Part shown: positions 8,504-17,966 of the stretch, piece after piece
Layout: every line of letters begins with the position of its first letter
Position numbering within the stretch: position 1 is the first letter of the stretch
Notes under the pieces: generated by a model
The model's input: the letters and a program-made list of their open reading frames with translations, nothing else
What the model was told of the DNA's origin: nothing
Databases searched by the model: none
Origin: JAENZQ01 sp964553505
GTDB lineage: Bacteria; Bacillota; Clostridia; Peptostreptococcales; JAAYPU01
Direction of reading: 5' to 3'
NCBI GenBank assembly: GCA_964553505.1
Contig: CAZKKX010000002.1
Location: 1-42,401, forward strand
Length of the DNA: 42,401 nucleotides
Program-made: the position numbers and the translations under genes

Positions 8504-10261
8504 TTATGGTACCAGCAATTCTTGTCCTGGTAGAATCAGGTGTGGGTTATTCATATCATTAATTTCTGCCAGTTCTTGCCACGTTGTTCCGAATTTCTCA
8601 GCTATTTTCCACAAAACATCTCCTGAAACAACCACATATTTTCCGTGTTCCGATTCCGTTACTTCCTCCGGTTGTACATCAGCCTCATCCTCAGGTTCTG
8701 CAACAACCTCATCCTCCGGCTCTGCAACAATCTCATCTTCTTCAAGTAATTCAACAACGGCAATTCTGTTTTCCAATGCCGGAGCAATTGTGCCTTCTGC
8801 TTCTATGTACTCCATAACAGCTTCATCCAGAGACATATACTCATTTACTGTATCCTTATCTGCAAACATAGTATAATTATCTCCTCCTGCCGCAAGGAAG
8901 TCATTTGTTGCAATAACATATTCTTTATCCATTTGCAGGGCTTCACCATTGATTTTTATATCCACTATTCGATCTCCTGTGGCTTTATTCAAATCAATGG
9001 CATATGATATTCCGGATACATGAGGGAATGAACCTGTAGCCTCAGGATATCCGGAAGATCCGTGTTCAAGAGCCGCTTTAATATCTGTTCCGCAAACTTT
9101 TTTGGTTACAATGTAATTTCCAAAGGGCAAAACTGTAATAATTTCTTCTTTTGTGATGTCGCCTTCGTCAATAGAGGCACGAATTCCGCCGCCGTTTGTA
9201 AGCGCAGCATCCGCACCTGTGATAGCTACCATTGCATCTGTAATCAAATTCCCAAGATTTGTTTCTTTAGTTCTGACATCTTCCCTTTCGCCATCCAAAG
9301 CAACCGATGTGCTTCCAATAACCTGTGCTAATATATTTTGCTGCTCATTTTTTATGGAATCTATAAGGGCTACTACTTCGAGATCTTCTTCGTATAGCGA
9401 ATTTGCATCTTCTTTTGTAATTATATCGGCACTAAAAGTTATTTCGTCTCCCAAAACTATAATATCCACAATACCTAAGTTTTTGCCATATTCCCCTGTA
9501 CTTACAATCAATGTTTCCCCAACCTTAAATCCGTTTTCATATTCGGAATGGCTATGTCCGTCAACAATAATATCAATACCTTCAACCTGTTCGGCAACCA
9601 TTATACTGGTATATTCACTGGTCTCGTCATCTCCAAGATGTGCCAATGCAATGATAACATCCGTATCGTCCATCAGCTCTTCTGCCATTTCTTCTGCGAT
9701 TTCAACAGGATTTTCAAAAGTAAGCCCTTCTACATTTTTGGGATGTGTCTTGTAAGTTGTTTCCGGTGTGGCTAAACCGAAAATTCCAATTCTAACACCA
9801 TCAATTTCTTTTATGATGTAAGGGTTCATGTAATCATTGCCGTCCGAATCGAAAACATTGGCACAAATCATATCAAAATCTGCCATATCCTCTAATTCCA
9901 ATAATCTGGTTTTCCCATAATTAAAATCATGATTCCCCGGGACCATTAAGTCATACCCTACGGTGTTCATAACTTGTATAATGCTTTCTCCCTCAACTAA
10001 TGTTGCAAAAGTAGTTCCATGAAATGTGTCACCGGCATCCAAAACTATAATATTAGAACCAGATTCTTTTAAGTCATTAATAATAGCTGAAATCCGAGAA
10101 AAACCCATACCATCTCCTTCTTCGACTCTTCCATGGATGTCATTGGTATGTACAATGGTAATAACTTTTTCCGTTGTATCCCCTTCTGCAAATACGGTAA
10201 AAGTACTCATTACCAAAATCAAGCATAATACAATGATGGTCGTTTTTCTCATTTTTCTCAT
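8504..10261 (-). CDS. Exported 5'-nucleotidase / cyclic phosphodiesterase with C-terminal LysM
   Basis: Cell-surface metallophosphoesterase that takes phosphate from nucleotides outside the cell, for nucleoside and phosphate scavenging. It is 585 aa. An N-terminal signal peptide (residues 1-25, ending TVFAE) is followed by the catalytic domain with HTNDIHGR, VLDAGD, PGNHDFNYG, ALAHLGD and DGHSHSEY, which are the two-metal site motifs. The C-terminal substrate domain shows TNGGGIRASI and FLAAGGDNYTMF. An acidic, repetitive Glu/Pro/Asp linker (about 506-539) leads to one LysM domain (540-585: VVSGDVLWKIAEKFGTT...LILPGQELLVP). LysM predicts attachment to peptidoglycan rather than release. AGGAGG lies nine bases before the ATG. 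It appears monocistronic, with its own downstream hairpin. Confidence 0.92.
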   Translation of the reverse strand: MRKMRKTTIIVLCLILVMSTFTVFAEGDTTEKVITIVHTNDIHGRVEEGDGMGFSRISAIINDLKESGSNIIVLDAGDTFHGTTFATLVEGESIIQVMNTVGYDLMVPGNHDFNYGKTRLLELEDMADFDMICANVFDSDGNDYMNPYIIKEIDGVRIGIFGLATPETTYKTHPKNVEGLTFENPVEIAEEMAEELMDDTDVIIALAHLGDDETSEYTSIMVAEQVEGIDIIVDGHSHSEYENGFKVGETLIVSTGEYGKNLGIVDIIVLGDEITFSADIITKEDANSLYEEDLEVVALIDSIKNEQQNILAQVIGSTSVALDGEREDVRTKETNLGNLITDAMVAITGADAALTNGGGIRASIDEGDITKEEIITVLPFGNYIVTKKVCGTDIKAALEHGSSGYPEATGSFPHVSGISYAIDLNKATGDRIVDIKINGEALQMDKEYVIATNDFLAAGGDNYTMFADKDTVNEYMSLDEAVMEYIEAEGTIAPALENRIAVVELLEEDEIVAEPEDEVVAEPEDEADVQPEEVTESEHGKYVVVSGDVLWKIAEKFGTTWQELAEINDMNNPHLILPGQELLVP

Positions 10262-10409
10262 ACTTCTTTTCCTCCTTCATTATCATTTTATTTTGGAATG
10301 AAAATATATAATTAGGGCTCTCTGAATACCTTAAACCAGACTATTCAGTAGACCTTAATTAAATCAAGAAGAAATTAAGAATTATTTTAAAATATTATGT
10401 ATGTTAGAA

Positions 10410-10438
10410 TTGAATTCTATTTAAAATACTGGTATGAT
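10410..10438 (+). promoter_or_regulatory. Promoter of tRNA-Gly
   Basis: TTGAAT (10410-10415), a 17-bp spacer and TATGAT (10433-10438) form a good sigma-A promoter whose start would fall about six bases before the mature tRNA 5' end. Confidence 0.7.
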
Positions 10439-10450
10439 ATTTGTTGAAGT

Positions 10451-10524
10451 GCGGGTGTAGCTTAATGGTAAAGCTCCGGCTTCCCAAGCCGGTAACGTGG
10501 GTTCGATTCCCATCATCCGCTCCA
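10451..10524 (+). tRNA. tRNA-Gly (anticodon CCC)
   Basis: A 74-nt gene with complete cloverleaf. Acceptor GCGGGTG pairs with CATCCGC. The D arm is GCTTAATGGTAAAGC. Anticodon stem CCGGC/GCCGG closes the loop TTCCCAA, giving anticodon CCC for GGG codons. The T loop contains GTTCGATTC. Discriminator T is followed by an encoded CCA. It stands alone, not in an rRNA or tRNA operon, with its own promoter just upstream. Confidence 0.96.
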
Positions 10525-10677
10525 TTATTTAATATGACATTTTTTTTAATCTTTGAGAAAATCTATAAAATCAGTTCTATTATATCATTTAAATAGTATG
10601 ATAAGTACTTTTTTTTTCAATCAAGTAGGAAGGAAATGAACGTTCGACCATTAGGCTTCTCCCATGCTGAGCGCATT

Positions 10678-10706
10678 TGAAAAACGATATCATATATGAT
10701 ATCGTT
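10678..10706 (-). terminator. Palindromic terminator after the first GntR gene
   Basis: A perfect 24-bp palindrome at 10683-10706 (half-site AACGATATCATA) is followed on the minus strand by five T residues, 20 bp past the end of the GntR gene. A palindromic protein-binding site is the alternative reading. Confidence 0.6.
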
Positions 10707-10726
10707 ATGTTTCAATTCTTGATATT

Positions 10727-11437
10727 TTAAACCTTCCTATTCTTCTGATTATTTTTTTGAAAAACTTCCTCAGTGCTCACAAGATGTTTTCTCAGCATCT
10801 CAGGAAACCCGGATTTATCATCTTTTCTTAGCTCGTATACCAGTTCTTTATGCCATTTAACGATTTGCTTTTTAATGTTAGGATTATATTGAAAGGCTTG
10901 TTCTATAAATTCTCCCAACTGGTTATATATACTTAAATACATGTTTACCAAGTAACGATTTTTTGTACTCTTAGCAAGTAAAATATGAAAATCAAAGCCA
11001 TAATGGCTCATGGCCTCTACATCAGACGATTGATCCGCCTCTTCCATTCTTTTAACTATTGTTTCCAATTTATCAATCTCTTCTTCGGATATATGATTAA
11101 TTAAAACTTCCGCAGCAGCTGTCTCAATAATTCTACGTGCCTCAAGAAGTTCGAAGGTGGTTTTTGTTTCAATATATAAGGGTTCCGTATCTACCCATCT
11201 CCTGGGATCTCCATTTATAATAATGGTCCCTAATTTCGGATTTTGTTTTACAACGCCCATCATCTCCAACTTCTGTATTGCTTCACGCAAAGAAGATCGT
11301 CCTACACCCAGCTGCTTGGAAAATGCTAATTGATTGGGAAGTTTGTCCCCTTCTCTAAGAGTATCATTCTCCAGCATCTTTTTCACTTCATCAATAATAT
11401 ATTCAGATATCTTTTTCTTTCGAATTACTCTATTCAT
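10727..11437 (-). CDS. GntR-family regulator, FadR/FCD subfamily (copy 1)
   Basis: DNA-binding metabolite sensor, 236 aa. The N-terminal winged helix (about 1-75) includes LPNQLAFSKQLGVGRSSLREAIQKLEMMGVV, the typical GntR recognition helix, and a wing ending KLGTIII. The all-helical FCD domain (about 95-230) keeps the metal/ligand residues Asp and His of FDFHILLAKST plus later His in WHKELV and RKHLVSTEE. Such proteins usually control uptake and catabolism of organic acids and respond to a pathway acid. It lies downstream of a near-identical paralogue (11599-12315) and at the 3' side of the catabolic island, which it probably controls. TTGACAAATTGACAA repeats in the 160-bp spacer before it may be promoter or operator. 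The ATG at 11437 matches the paralogue's start (RVIRKKK). Confidence 0.9.
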   Translation of the reverse strand: MNRVIRKKKISEYIIDEVKKMLENDTLREGDKLPNQLAFSKQLGVGRSSLREAIQKLEMMGVVKQNPKLGTIIINGDPRRWVDTEPLYIETKTTFELLEARRIIETAAAEVLINHISEEEIDKLETIVKRMEEADQSSDVEAMSHYGFDFHILLAKSTKNRYLVNMYLSIYNQLGEFIEQAFQYNPNIKKQIVKWHKELVYELRKDDKSGFPEMLRKHLVSTEEVFQKNNQKNRKV

Positions 11438-11598
11438 TAAAGCTCATCCATTCATTTCAGCTGTATTATTTTGATTCAGGCTTGAAAAATTGGCATTCTT
11501 TTTCATTTGTTCCCGGATAACCTATTCTTATAAAAGCTAAATTTATACTTTTTTCAAAGATTGTCAATTTGTCAAGCATGAGCCTTTTTGTTTTACTA

Positions 11599-12315
11599 CT
11601 ATTCTTTTCTTTTCCCTAAATTGTATTGGTAGAAATCATGCTCTGTACTGGAAAGATGTCCCTCAACCATTTTTGGGAAATTAGATTTATCTTCTTTCTT
11701 TAATTCTGCTACTAATTTTTTATGCCATTCAATGGTTTGTTTCTTAATGTTTGGATTGTATTCAAAAGCTTCTTCGATAAATTCTCCTAACTGATTATAC
11801 ATACTGAGATACATATTGATTAGATAACGGTTGTTCGTACTTTTAGCAAGCAAAATGTGAAAGTCAAGATCATAGTTGCTCAACGCATCCACATCAGTTG
11901 ATTCATATGCTTTTTCCATTTTTTGTACAATTGAATCCAACTCATTGACTTCTTTATTCGTAATATGCTCAATCAAAACCTCTGCCGCAGCAATTTCAAT
12001 AATTTTACGCGCCTCCAAAAGCTCTCTGGTGGTTTTAGGATCCAAATACAGTGGAGTCTCAATGGTGTTTACCCATCTATCCGGATTGCCATTTATAATA
12101 ACAGTACCCAATTTAGGGTTTTGCTTTACAACACCCATCATCTCCAGTTTCTGCAAAGCCTCCCTTAACGAAGACCGGCTGACACCCAACTGCTTTGAGA
12201 ATGTCAATTGGTCGGGAAGTTTATCCCCTTCATTCAAAGTTTTGTCTCGAAGCATATTTTTGACTTCATCAATAATATATTCCGACAATTTTTTCTTCCG
12301 AATTACTCTTTCCAT
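11599..12315 (-). CDS. GntR-family regulator, FadR/FCD subfamily (copy 2)
   Basis: Paralogue of the neighbouring regulator, 238 aa, alike along its whole length, including LPDQLTFSKQLGVSRSSLREALQKLEMMGVV and the FCD motifs LDFHILLAKST, WHKKLV and EGHLSSTE. It has a two-residue insertion (ETPLYLDP against EPLYIET). The start at 12315 is set by AAGGAAGGAA just upstream and by alignment with the paralogue; the open frame runs 20 codons further but that part is non-homologous. The tandem copies suggest recent duplication with either heterodimer formation or split effector use. No strong promoter was recognised upstream. Confidence 0.9.
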   Translation of the reverse strand: MERVIRKKKLSEYIIDEVKNMLRDKTLNEGDKLPDQLTFSKQLGVSRSSLREALQKLEMMGVVKQNPKLGTVIINGNPDRWVNTIETPLYLDPKTTRELLEARKIIEIAAAEVLIEHITNKEVNELDSIVQKMEKAYESTDVDALSNYDLDFHILLAKSTNNRYLINMYLSMYNQLGEFIEEAFEYNPNIKKQTIEWHKKLVAELKKEDKSNFPKMVEGHLSSTEHDFYQYNLGKRKE

Positions 12316-12516
12316 TAGTTTCCTTCCTTTATATAGTATTAATTTTGTAAATAATTTTAATCTCTGCACTTGCAATGATTTTATTCACTCATAAATCTTA
12401 TCATATAATCATAGGCTTGGAAAGTTTTTTGTTAATAATTTGTCATCAATTACCAGCATAGACATTTCATCAGCTATAATTTAAAAAATGGAAATACTCT
12501 ATTATTCATTATCATG

Positions 12517-12720
12517 AAAGGCTGCTTTATAAAGCAGCCTTTGAGATTGTTGAAAAAGCCTACAATCTCCAGGCTTTTGAAAAATTCGAAGTTCAAGGCG
12601 CGCTGAGAGCGAGCAGCGGAGCTTACTTCAGGTAAGTGAGCATGTTCGCTTGAAAGCAGTAACGCAGAAATTCGGAGATTTTCAACAGCCTGAAAGGCTG
12701 CTTTATAAAGCAGCCTTTCA
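12517..12720. mobile_element. MITE-like repeat flanked by duplicated hairpins
   Basis: A 26-bp perfect palindrome (half-site AAAGGCTGCTTTA) occurs at 12517-12542 and again at 12693-12718. The 150 bp between has inverted ends, TGTTGAAAA near 12548 and TTTTCAACA near 12680, and a GC-richer core with TCAAGGCGCGC and GCGGAGCTTACTTCAGG. A related core copy starts near the right end of the window. No reading frame of note is present. The outer flanks CATG...CATG suggest insertion into one palindromic terminator with duplication of the hairpin. The hairpins lie just past the IlvD-family gene and may end its transcript, though no strong U-tract follows. The remaining spacer to 12315 shows no gene. 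Confidence 0.6.
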
Positions 12721-12737
12721 TGGGCTTATATTGGTAT

Positions 12738-14414
12738 TTATAAAATTACCGCTCCTTTATCTGCAGAAGATGCTGTTTTCGCATACATTCTCAAATAGCC
12801 GTTTGGCACTTCTTTCTGAGGAGCTTTCAAACATTGCAGTCTTTTTTCGATTTCTTCATCGCTTAATTCAATATCCAGAAGTCCTTCTGTTACGTCAATT
12901 TTTATTATGTCCCCGTCCTCAATAATGGCAAGAGGACCGCCTTCCGCTGCTTCAGGAGAAATATGCCCGATGAATAGCCCGTTATTGGTACCTGAGAATC
13001 GTCCGTCTGTAATAAGTGCCGTGGTAAGGTTTAATCCCATACCGTATAAATACTTCATGGCCTTATACATTTCACGCATACCAGGTCCGCCTTTAGGTCC
13101 TTCATAACGAATCACCACTACATCTCCGTCCTTCACTTCTCCTCCAAGAATAGACTTATTCGCTTCCTCTTCGCTGTTATATACCTTAGCTTTTCCACGA
13201 AACTTATATAAGGACGGATCAAATGCACCCGGTTTAGTAATACCGGTGTTCGGTGCCAGATTTCCTCTTAGAATAGCTACTCCTCCGGTATCATTGAACG
13301 GTTGCTCAGCCGTTTTTATGACTTCAGGATTTTCAGGAAATAAAAATTTATATTCTTTAAGATTTTCACCCAATTTTTTTCCGGTACATGTCATTACTTG
13401 AGTATCAATCCTGTTACCCAAATTATTCATTACGCGAGGAATCCCGCCTGCCCTATAAAAATCTTCCATATCCCACTTGGAAGCCGGGTTAACTTTAGCA
13501 ATTTGAGGCGTGGTTTTATTCAACTGTTCAAATTCATCCACAACATTCATTTCCAAACCTGCTTCATGAGCAATAGCGCTCAAATGCAGCACAGCGTTAG
13601 TAGAACCGCAGGTAGCCATCGTTACTTTAATTCCGTTTCTTATAGCCTCATCTGTTATAATATCTCGTGCTTTGATTCCTTTTTCTGCCAATTCGCATAT
13701 TTTTATACCGGACATATAGGCTGTCCCCAGCCGATCCGAATAAGTTGCCGGTATCAAAGCACTTCCCGTTAGACTCATCCCTATGGATTCTGTTATACAC
13801 ACCATGGTATTTGCAGTGCCATAAAAAGCACAGGAACCGCACCCGGGGCACGCAACATTCTCAAGAGATAAAACCTGTTCTTCGCTGATTTTCCCTCCAT
13901 GCAGCATCCCAACAGCCTCATCTACGGAAGTAGCATCTGTTTTTCTACCGTCAAATTCCGTACCACCCATCATGGGACCTCCGTTTACTAATATGGCCGG
14001 GATATTTAATCGTGCTGCTGCCATAAGCATACCGGGAACAATCTTATCACATGATGCCAATAAAACTATCGCATCTAATCTATGGGCCTGAACCTCAATT
14101 TCAATGGAATTACATATAACTTCTCTCGAAGGAAGTATATATTTCATCCCCTCATGTCCATTGGCAATACCGTCACAAGCACTGATGACACCAAATTCTA
14201 CTGCTGTTCCGCCACCCCTGTATATACCTTTCTTAACAAACTCACTCACCTGATTTAAATTAAAATGTCCGGGTACCAAAGTGCTCCATGAGTTTGCGAT
14301 GCCGATAACCGGTCTGTCGGTCAATTCTTCATCCGTATATCCCATGGATTTATACAGAGAACGGCAAAATGCATTATCTGTACCTTTCAAGTTATCTGAA
14401 CTCCGATACTTCAT
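12738..14414 (-). CDS. IlvD/Edd-family dehydratase (dihydroxy-acid dehydratase-like)
   Basis: Fe-S dehydratase of 558 aa that turns a 2,3-dihydroxy acid into a 2-oxo acid. Family motifs are SACDGIANGHEGMKY (79-92), ASCDKIVPGMLMAAARLNIP (120-139), VACPGCGSCAF (188-197), VNGGPMMGG, and the C-terminal ITDGRFSG...GHISPEA. The residue pair that is PCN in most IlvD proteins reads PGH (48-50), so one usual cluster Cys is absent, while Cys122, Cys192 and Cys195 are kept. No other branched-chain amino acid gene is nearby. The context (TRAP importer, lactonase-like hydrolases, PFOR) favours a catabolic sugar-acid or hydroxy-acid substrate. GGAGG precedes the ATG, 30 bp after PFOR. Valine/isoleucine synthesis remains possible. 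Confidence 0.85.
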   Translation of the reverse strand: MKYRSSDNLKGTDNAFCRSLYKSMGYTDEELTDRPVIGIANSWSTLVPGHFNLNQVSEFVKKGIYRGGGTAVEFGVISACDGIANGHEGMKYILPSREVICNSIEIEVQAHRLDAIVLLASCDKIVPGMLMAAARLNIPAILVNGGPMMGGTEFDGRKTDATSVDEAVGMLHGGKISEEQVLSLENVACPGCGSCAFYGTANTMVCITESIGMSLTGSALIPATYSDRLGTAYMSGIKICELAEKGIKARDIITDEAIRNGIKVTMATCGSTNAVLHLSAIAHEAGLEMNVVDEFEQLNKTTPQIAKVNPASKWDMEDFYRAGGIPRVMNNLGNRIDTQVMTCTGKKLGENLKEYKFLFPENPEVIKTAEQPFNDTGGVAILRGNLAPNTGITKPGAFDPSLYKFRGKAKVYNSEEEANKSILGGEVKDGDVVVIRYEGPKGGPGMREMYKAMKYLYGMGLNLTTALITDGRFSGTNNGLFIGHISPEAAEGGPLAIIEDGDIIKIDVTEGLLDIELSDEEIEKRLQCLKAPQKEVPNGYLRMYAKTASSADKGAVIL

Positions 14415-14444
14415 TTACATACCTCCATTTCCACAGTATAAAAC

Positions 14445-17400
14445 TTAAGCCTCTGCTAACCTTTTATAGGTTTCATACCTTTCTTTCGCATCCGCAACAG
14501 CCTGATTAAAGAGCACATCGACCTGTTCCGGGAAAGAACGTTCAAGAGAAGCATATCTGTTTTCACTGTAAAGAAACTCTTTCAGATCCGCTTTTGGCTC
14601 CTTTGAATCTAATATAAACGGATTCTTACCTTCAGTTTTTAACAACGGATTATATCTGTAAAGATGCCAGTATCCGGCTTCCACTGCCCGCTTCATCTCT
14701 TCCTGGCTGTGAGACATCCCGATTTTTAATCCATGCTCCGCACAAGGGCAATAAGCAATTATAAGTGAAGGTCCCGGATAAGCTTCTGCTTCTCTAATCG
14801 CTTTCAATGTTTGTGCCTGATCAGCACCCATGGCTACTTGTGCAACATAAACATACCCGTAACTCATCGCCATAAGTCCTAAATCCTTTTTCTTTATTTT
14901 CTTTCCTGAAGAAGCAAATTTGGATACCGCTCCGGTCGCCGTAGCTTTTGAGGCCTGACCACCTGTATTGGAATAAACTTCCGTATCCAAAACCAGCATA
15001 TTGATATCTTTTCCTGATGCAATTACATGATCCAATCCACCATATCCGATGTCATATGCCCATCCGTCTCCTCCAAATGCCCAGACAGATTTTTTTGTCA
15101 GGTACTCTCTGTTTTCAATAATTGTATCTATTTGTATCTTTTCGCTTTGATCTTTTGTTTTATATTTTTCAAGAACCTTTATTAATTCATGGGATACCGC
15201 CGACGTTTTTTCTGCTTGGTCTTTTTCTGTCAGGTATTTTTCTGCTATATCTTTCAACTCTTCTACTGCAGACAGCTTTTTAATGCTTTCAGTTAATCGT
15301 TCTCTTATCTGCTCAGCTGCAAGAAGCATTCCATAAGCATATTCTGCATTATCTTCAAATAAAGACATTGCCCATGCAGGTCCGTGCCCCTTCTTATCTA
15401 CAGTATAAGGCATAGAAGGCGTACTTCCTCCATAAGCGGAAGAGCATCCTGATGCATTAGCCACATACATTCTGTCTCCAAACAATTGAGTTATTAGTTT
15501 TATATAAGGTGTTTCCCCACAACCGGCACAGGCACCTGAAAATTCAAACAGAGGCTGTGCAAATTGGCTGCTCTTTACAGAATTACTGTTTACGGCATCC
15601 TTTTTAACGGATACTTCCTTCATAGCAAACGTCCAGTTTTCTTGCTGAGCTAACTGAGAATCCAAAGGTTTCATTGTTAATGCAGTATCTTTAGCGGGAC
15701 AAATGCTAACACAACTTCCACACCCCGTACAATCCATTGGGGAAATCTGCATTCTATATTGATACTTATCAAGGTTTTTACCAATAGCTTTTTTAGTATT
15801 AAACCCTTCAGGTTTTTTAAGAGCCTCTTGCTCATTTAGTAAGACCGGCCTGATAACCGCATGTGGGCAAACATAGGCACACTGATTACATTGTATGCAT
15901 TTATCCATATCCCATTCGGGCACGTCCACTGCGACACCACGTTTCTCATAGGCGGTTGTTCCTGGCGGAAATGATCCGTCTTCCATTCCGACAAAAGTGC
16001 TGACAGGTAATGAATCACCTTCCTGTCGATTCATGACTGATACTACATTTTTTATGAAATCAGGAACCTGTTCATCTTCCTTTTTAACAGCTTCACTGTT
16101 TGCCCATTCTTTAGGAATCTCAACTCTTTTTATATGTGAAATCCCATAATCTACCGCAGCATTATTGATATCCACTACGTTTTGGCCGCCTTTGGCATAA
16201 TAGCTTTTATAAATTGCCTGTTTCATATAATCCACCGCTTCGTCCAATGGGATGATGTCGACCAATTTAAAGAAAGCCGCCTGTAATATGGTATTTATTC
16301 TTCCTCCCATCCCAAGTTCCTTAGCAATAGAAGTAGCGTCTATTGTATAAAACTGCGCTTTTTTTAGTGCCAACATTTTTTTCATCTCAGCCGGCAGTCT
16401 TTTATCCAAGTCTTCATTCGACCAACCGCAATTCAACAGGAATATACCACCTTGTTTTAAATCCTTTACTAAATCATACTTATCGATATATGAAAGATTA
16501 TGACAAGCAACATAATCCGCTGAATTTACCAAATAGCTGGAACGAATAGGCTCTTTACCAAATCTAAGATGAGATTGAGTCAAACCCCCGGATTTTTTTG
16601 AATCATATACAAAATATGCCTGTGTATACAGTTCCGTATGCTCGCCGATGATTTTGACCGTATTCTTATTAGCACCTACCGTACCGTCAGAACCTAACCC
16701 CCACACTTTACAGCTTTTTACATCTTTTGAAGTCACAACTATTTCTTCTTTTACAGGCAGTGAAAGATAAGTAACATCATCTTCAATACCAATAGTAAAG
16801 TTATTCTTAGGATCTTCTGATGCCAAGTTGTCAAATACAGCACAGAGCTGGGCAGGTGTTGTATCCTTTGACGAAAGACCATATCTTCCACCCACAATTT
16901 CCATGGGGATACCCTTTTGCTTAAATATGGTACAGATATCCTGATACAAAGGCTCTCCGATGCTTCCAGGCTCTTTTGTGCGGTCCAAAACAGCTATCCT
17001 TTTTGCAGTTTCAGGAACAGCCTTAAAGAAATGTTCCGTTGAAAAGGGACGATAGAGGTGTACATTGATAAAACCAACCTTTTCGCCTTTGGCAACCAGA
17101 TAGTCTATGGTTTCTATCAATGTGTCACATACGGAGCCCATAGCAATTATGATTCTTTCGGCATCTTCTGCCCCATAATAATTGAAAAGTTTGTAATCCC
17201 TTCCCGTCAGCCGATTGATTTCTTCCATGTAATGTTCTACCGTTTCAGGAATATCGGTATAAAAATTATTACAAGCTTCTCTTTGCTGGAAAAAAATATC
17301 GGGATTCTGAGTCGTTCCTCTGGTACAAGGATGTTCAGGGTTTAAGGCCCTTTTTCTAAAAGATTTAATGGCATCTTTATCTACCAACTTTTCCATATCC

Positions 17401-17966
17401 TCATAATCAAGAGCATCTATTTTTTGTACTTCATGTGAGGTTCTGAAACCATCAAAAAAATGAAGAAAAGGAACCTTTCCACGGATTGCGCTTAAATGGG
17501 CTATCGCTCCCATGTCCATAACTTCCTGAGGGTTTGCTGCTGATAACAACGCAAATCCCGTTTGCCTACAGGCCATTACATCAGAATGATCTCCGAAAAT
17601 GGACAATCCATGAACAGACAATGTTCTCGCAGAAACGTGAAACACACCGGGCAATAATTCTCCGGAAATTTTATACATATTAGGAATCATTAATAAAAGC
17701 CCTTGTGATGCCGTGTAAGTCGTGGTTAAAGCGCCGGCTCCTAATGAACCATGCACCGTTCCGGAAGCACCGCCTTCCGATTGCAATTCTACAACATTTA
17801 CTGTTTGCCCAAAAATATTTTTTCTACCTTCCGCAGACCACTGGTCCACCAATTCTGCCATAGGGGAAGAAGGTGTTATTGGAAAAATACCGGCTACTTC
17901 GGTGAATGCATATGAAATATATGCTGCAGCAGTATTCCCATCTATTATTTTTATTTTTCTCGACAT
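14445..17966 (-). CDS. nifJ: Pyruvate:ferredoxin (flavodoxin) oxidoreductase
   Basis: Single-chain 2-oxoacid oxidoreductase of 1173 aa that converts pyruvate plus CoA to acetyl-CoA and CO2 with reduction of ferredoxin. The N-terminal domain has GIFPITPSSPMAE. Two [4Fe-4S] ferredoxin motifs follow, CIQCNQCAYVCPHA and CTGCGSCVSICPAKD. The TPP domain has FSGACAGCGETPY, with the third cluster Cys pair, and GGDGWAYDIGYGGLDH...NTGGQASKAT. The start at 17966 has GGAGGG nine bases upstream and gives the usual MSRKIKIIDGNTA N-terminus; the open frame begins 19 codons earlier, but that would bury this ribosome site. Its place in the island suggests it finishes a pathway ending in pyruvate or a related 2-oxoacid, though it could serve general metabolism. 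Confidence 0.97.
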   Translation of the reverse strand: MSRKIKIIDGNTAAAYISYAFTEVAGIFPITPSSPMAELVDQWSAEGRKNIFGQTVNVVELQSEGGASGTVHGSLGAGALTTTYTASQGLLLMIPNMYKISGELLPGVFHVSARTLSVHGLSIFGDHSDVMACRQTGFALLSAANPQEVMDMGAIAHLSAIRGKVPFLHFFDGFRTSHEVQKIDALDYEDMEKLVDKDAIKSFRKRALNPEHPCTRGTTQNPDIFFQQREACNNFYTDIPETVEHYMEEINRLTGRDYKLFNYYGAEDAERIIIAMGSVCDTLIETIDYLVAKGEKVGFINVHLYRPFSTEHFFKAVPETAKRIAVLDRTKEPGSIGEPLYQDICTIFKQKGIPMEIVGGRYGLSSKDTTPAQLCAVFDNLASEDPKNNFTIGIEDDVTYLSLPVKEEIVVTSKDVKSCKVWGLGSDGTVGANKNTVKIIGEHTELYTQAYFVYDSKKSGGLTQSHLRFGKEPIRSSYLVNSADYVACHNLSYIDKYDLVKDLKQGGIFLLNCGWSNEDLDKRLPAEMKKMLALKKAQFYTIDATSIAKELGMGGRINTILQAAFFKLVDIIPLDEAVDYMKQAIYKSYYAKGGQNVVDINNAAVDYGISHIKRVEIPKEWANSEAVKKEDEQVPDFIKNVVSVMNRQEGDSLPVSTFVGMEDGSFPPGTTAYEKRGVAVDVPEWDMDKCIQCNQCAYVCPHAVIRPVLLNEQEALKKPEGFNTKKAIGKNLDKYQYRMQISPMDCTGCGSCVSICPAKDTALTMKPLDSQLAQQENWTFAMKEVSVKKDAVNSNSVKSSQFAQPLFEFSGACAGCGETPYIKLITQLFGDRMYVANASGCSSAYGGSTPSMPYTVDKKGHGPAWAMSLFEDNAEYAYGMLLAAEQIRERLTESIKKLSAVEELKDIAEKYLTEKDQAEKTSAVSHELIKVLEKYKTKDQSEKIQIDTIIENREYLTKKSVWAFGGDGWAYDIGYGGLDHVIASGKDINMLVLDTEVYSNTGGQASKATATGAVSKFASSGKKIKKKDLGLMAMSYGYVYVAQVAMGADQAQTLKAIREAEAYPGPSLIIAYCPCAEHGLKIGMSHSQEEMKRAVEAGYWHLYRYNPLLKTEGKNPFILDSKEPKADLKEFLYSENRYASLERSFPEQVDVLFNQAVADAKERYETYKRLAEA

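Noticed and set aside
9153..9755. 200-codon open frame on the plus strand inside the 5'-nucleotidase gene
   Set aside because: It is antisense to a well-supported gene, has a low-complexity Ser/Ile-rich product and no family motif.
10322..10348. CTGAATA...TATTCAG inverted repeat as operator of the 5'-nucleotidase gene
   Set aside because: Short arms with a 13-base gap and no clear promoter nearby; could be chance in AT-rich DNA.
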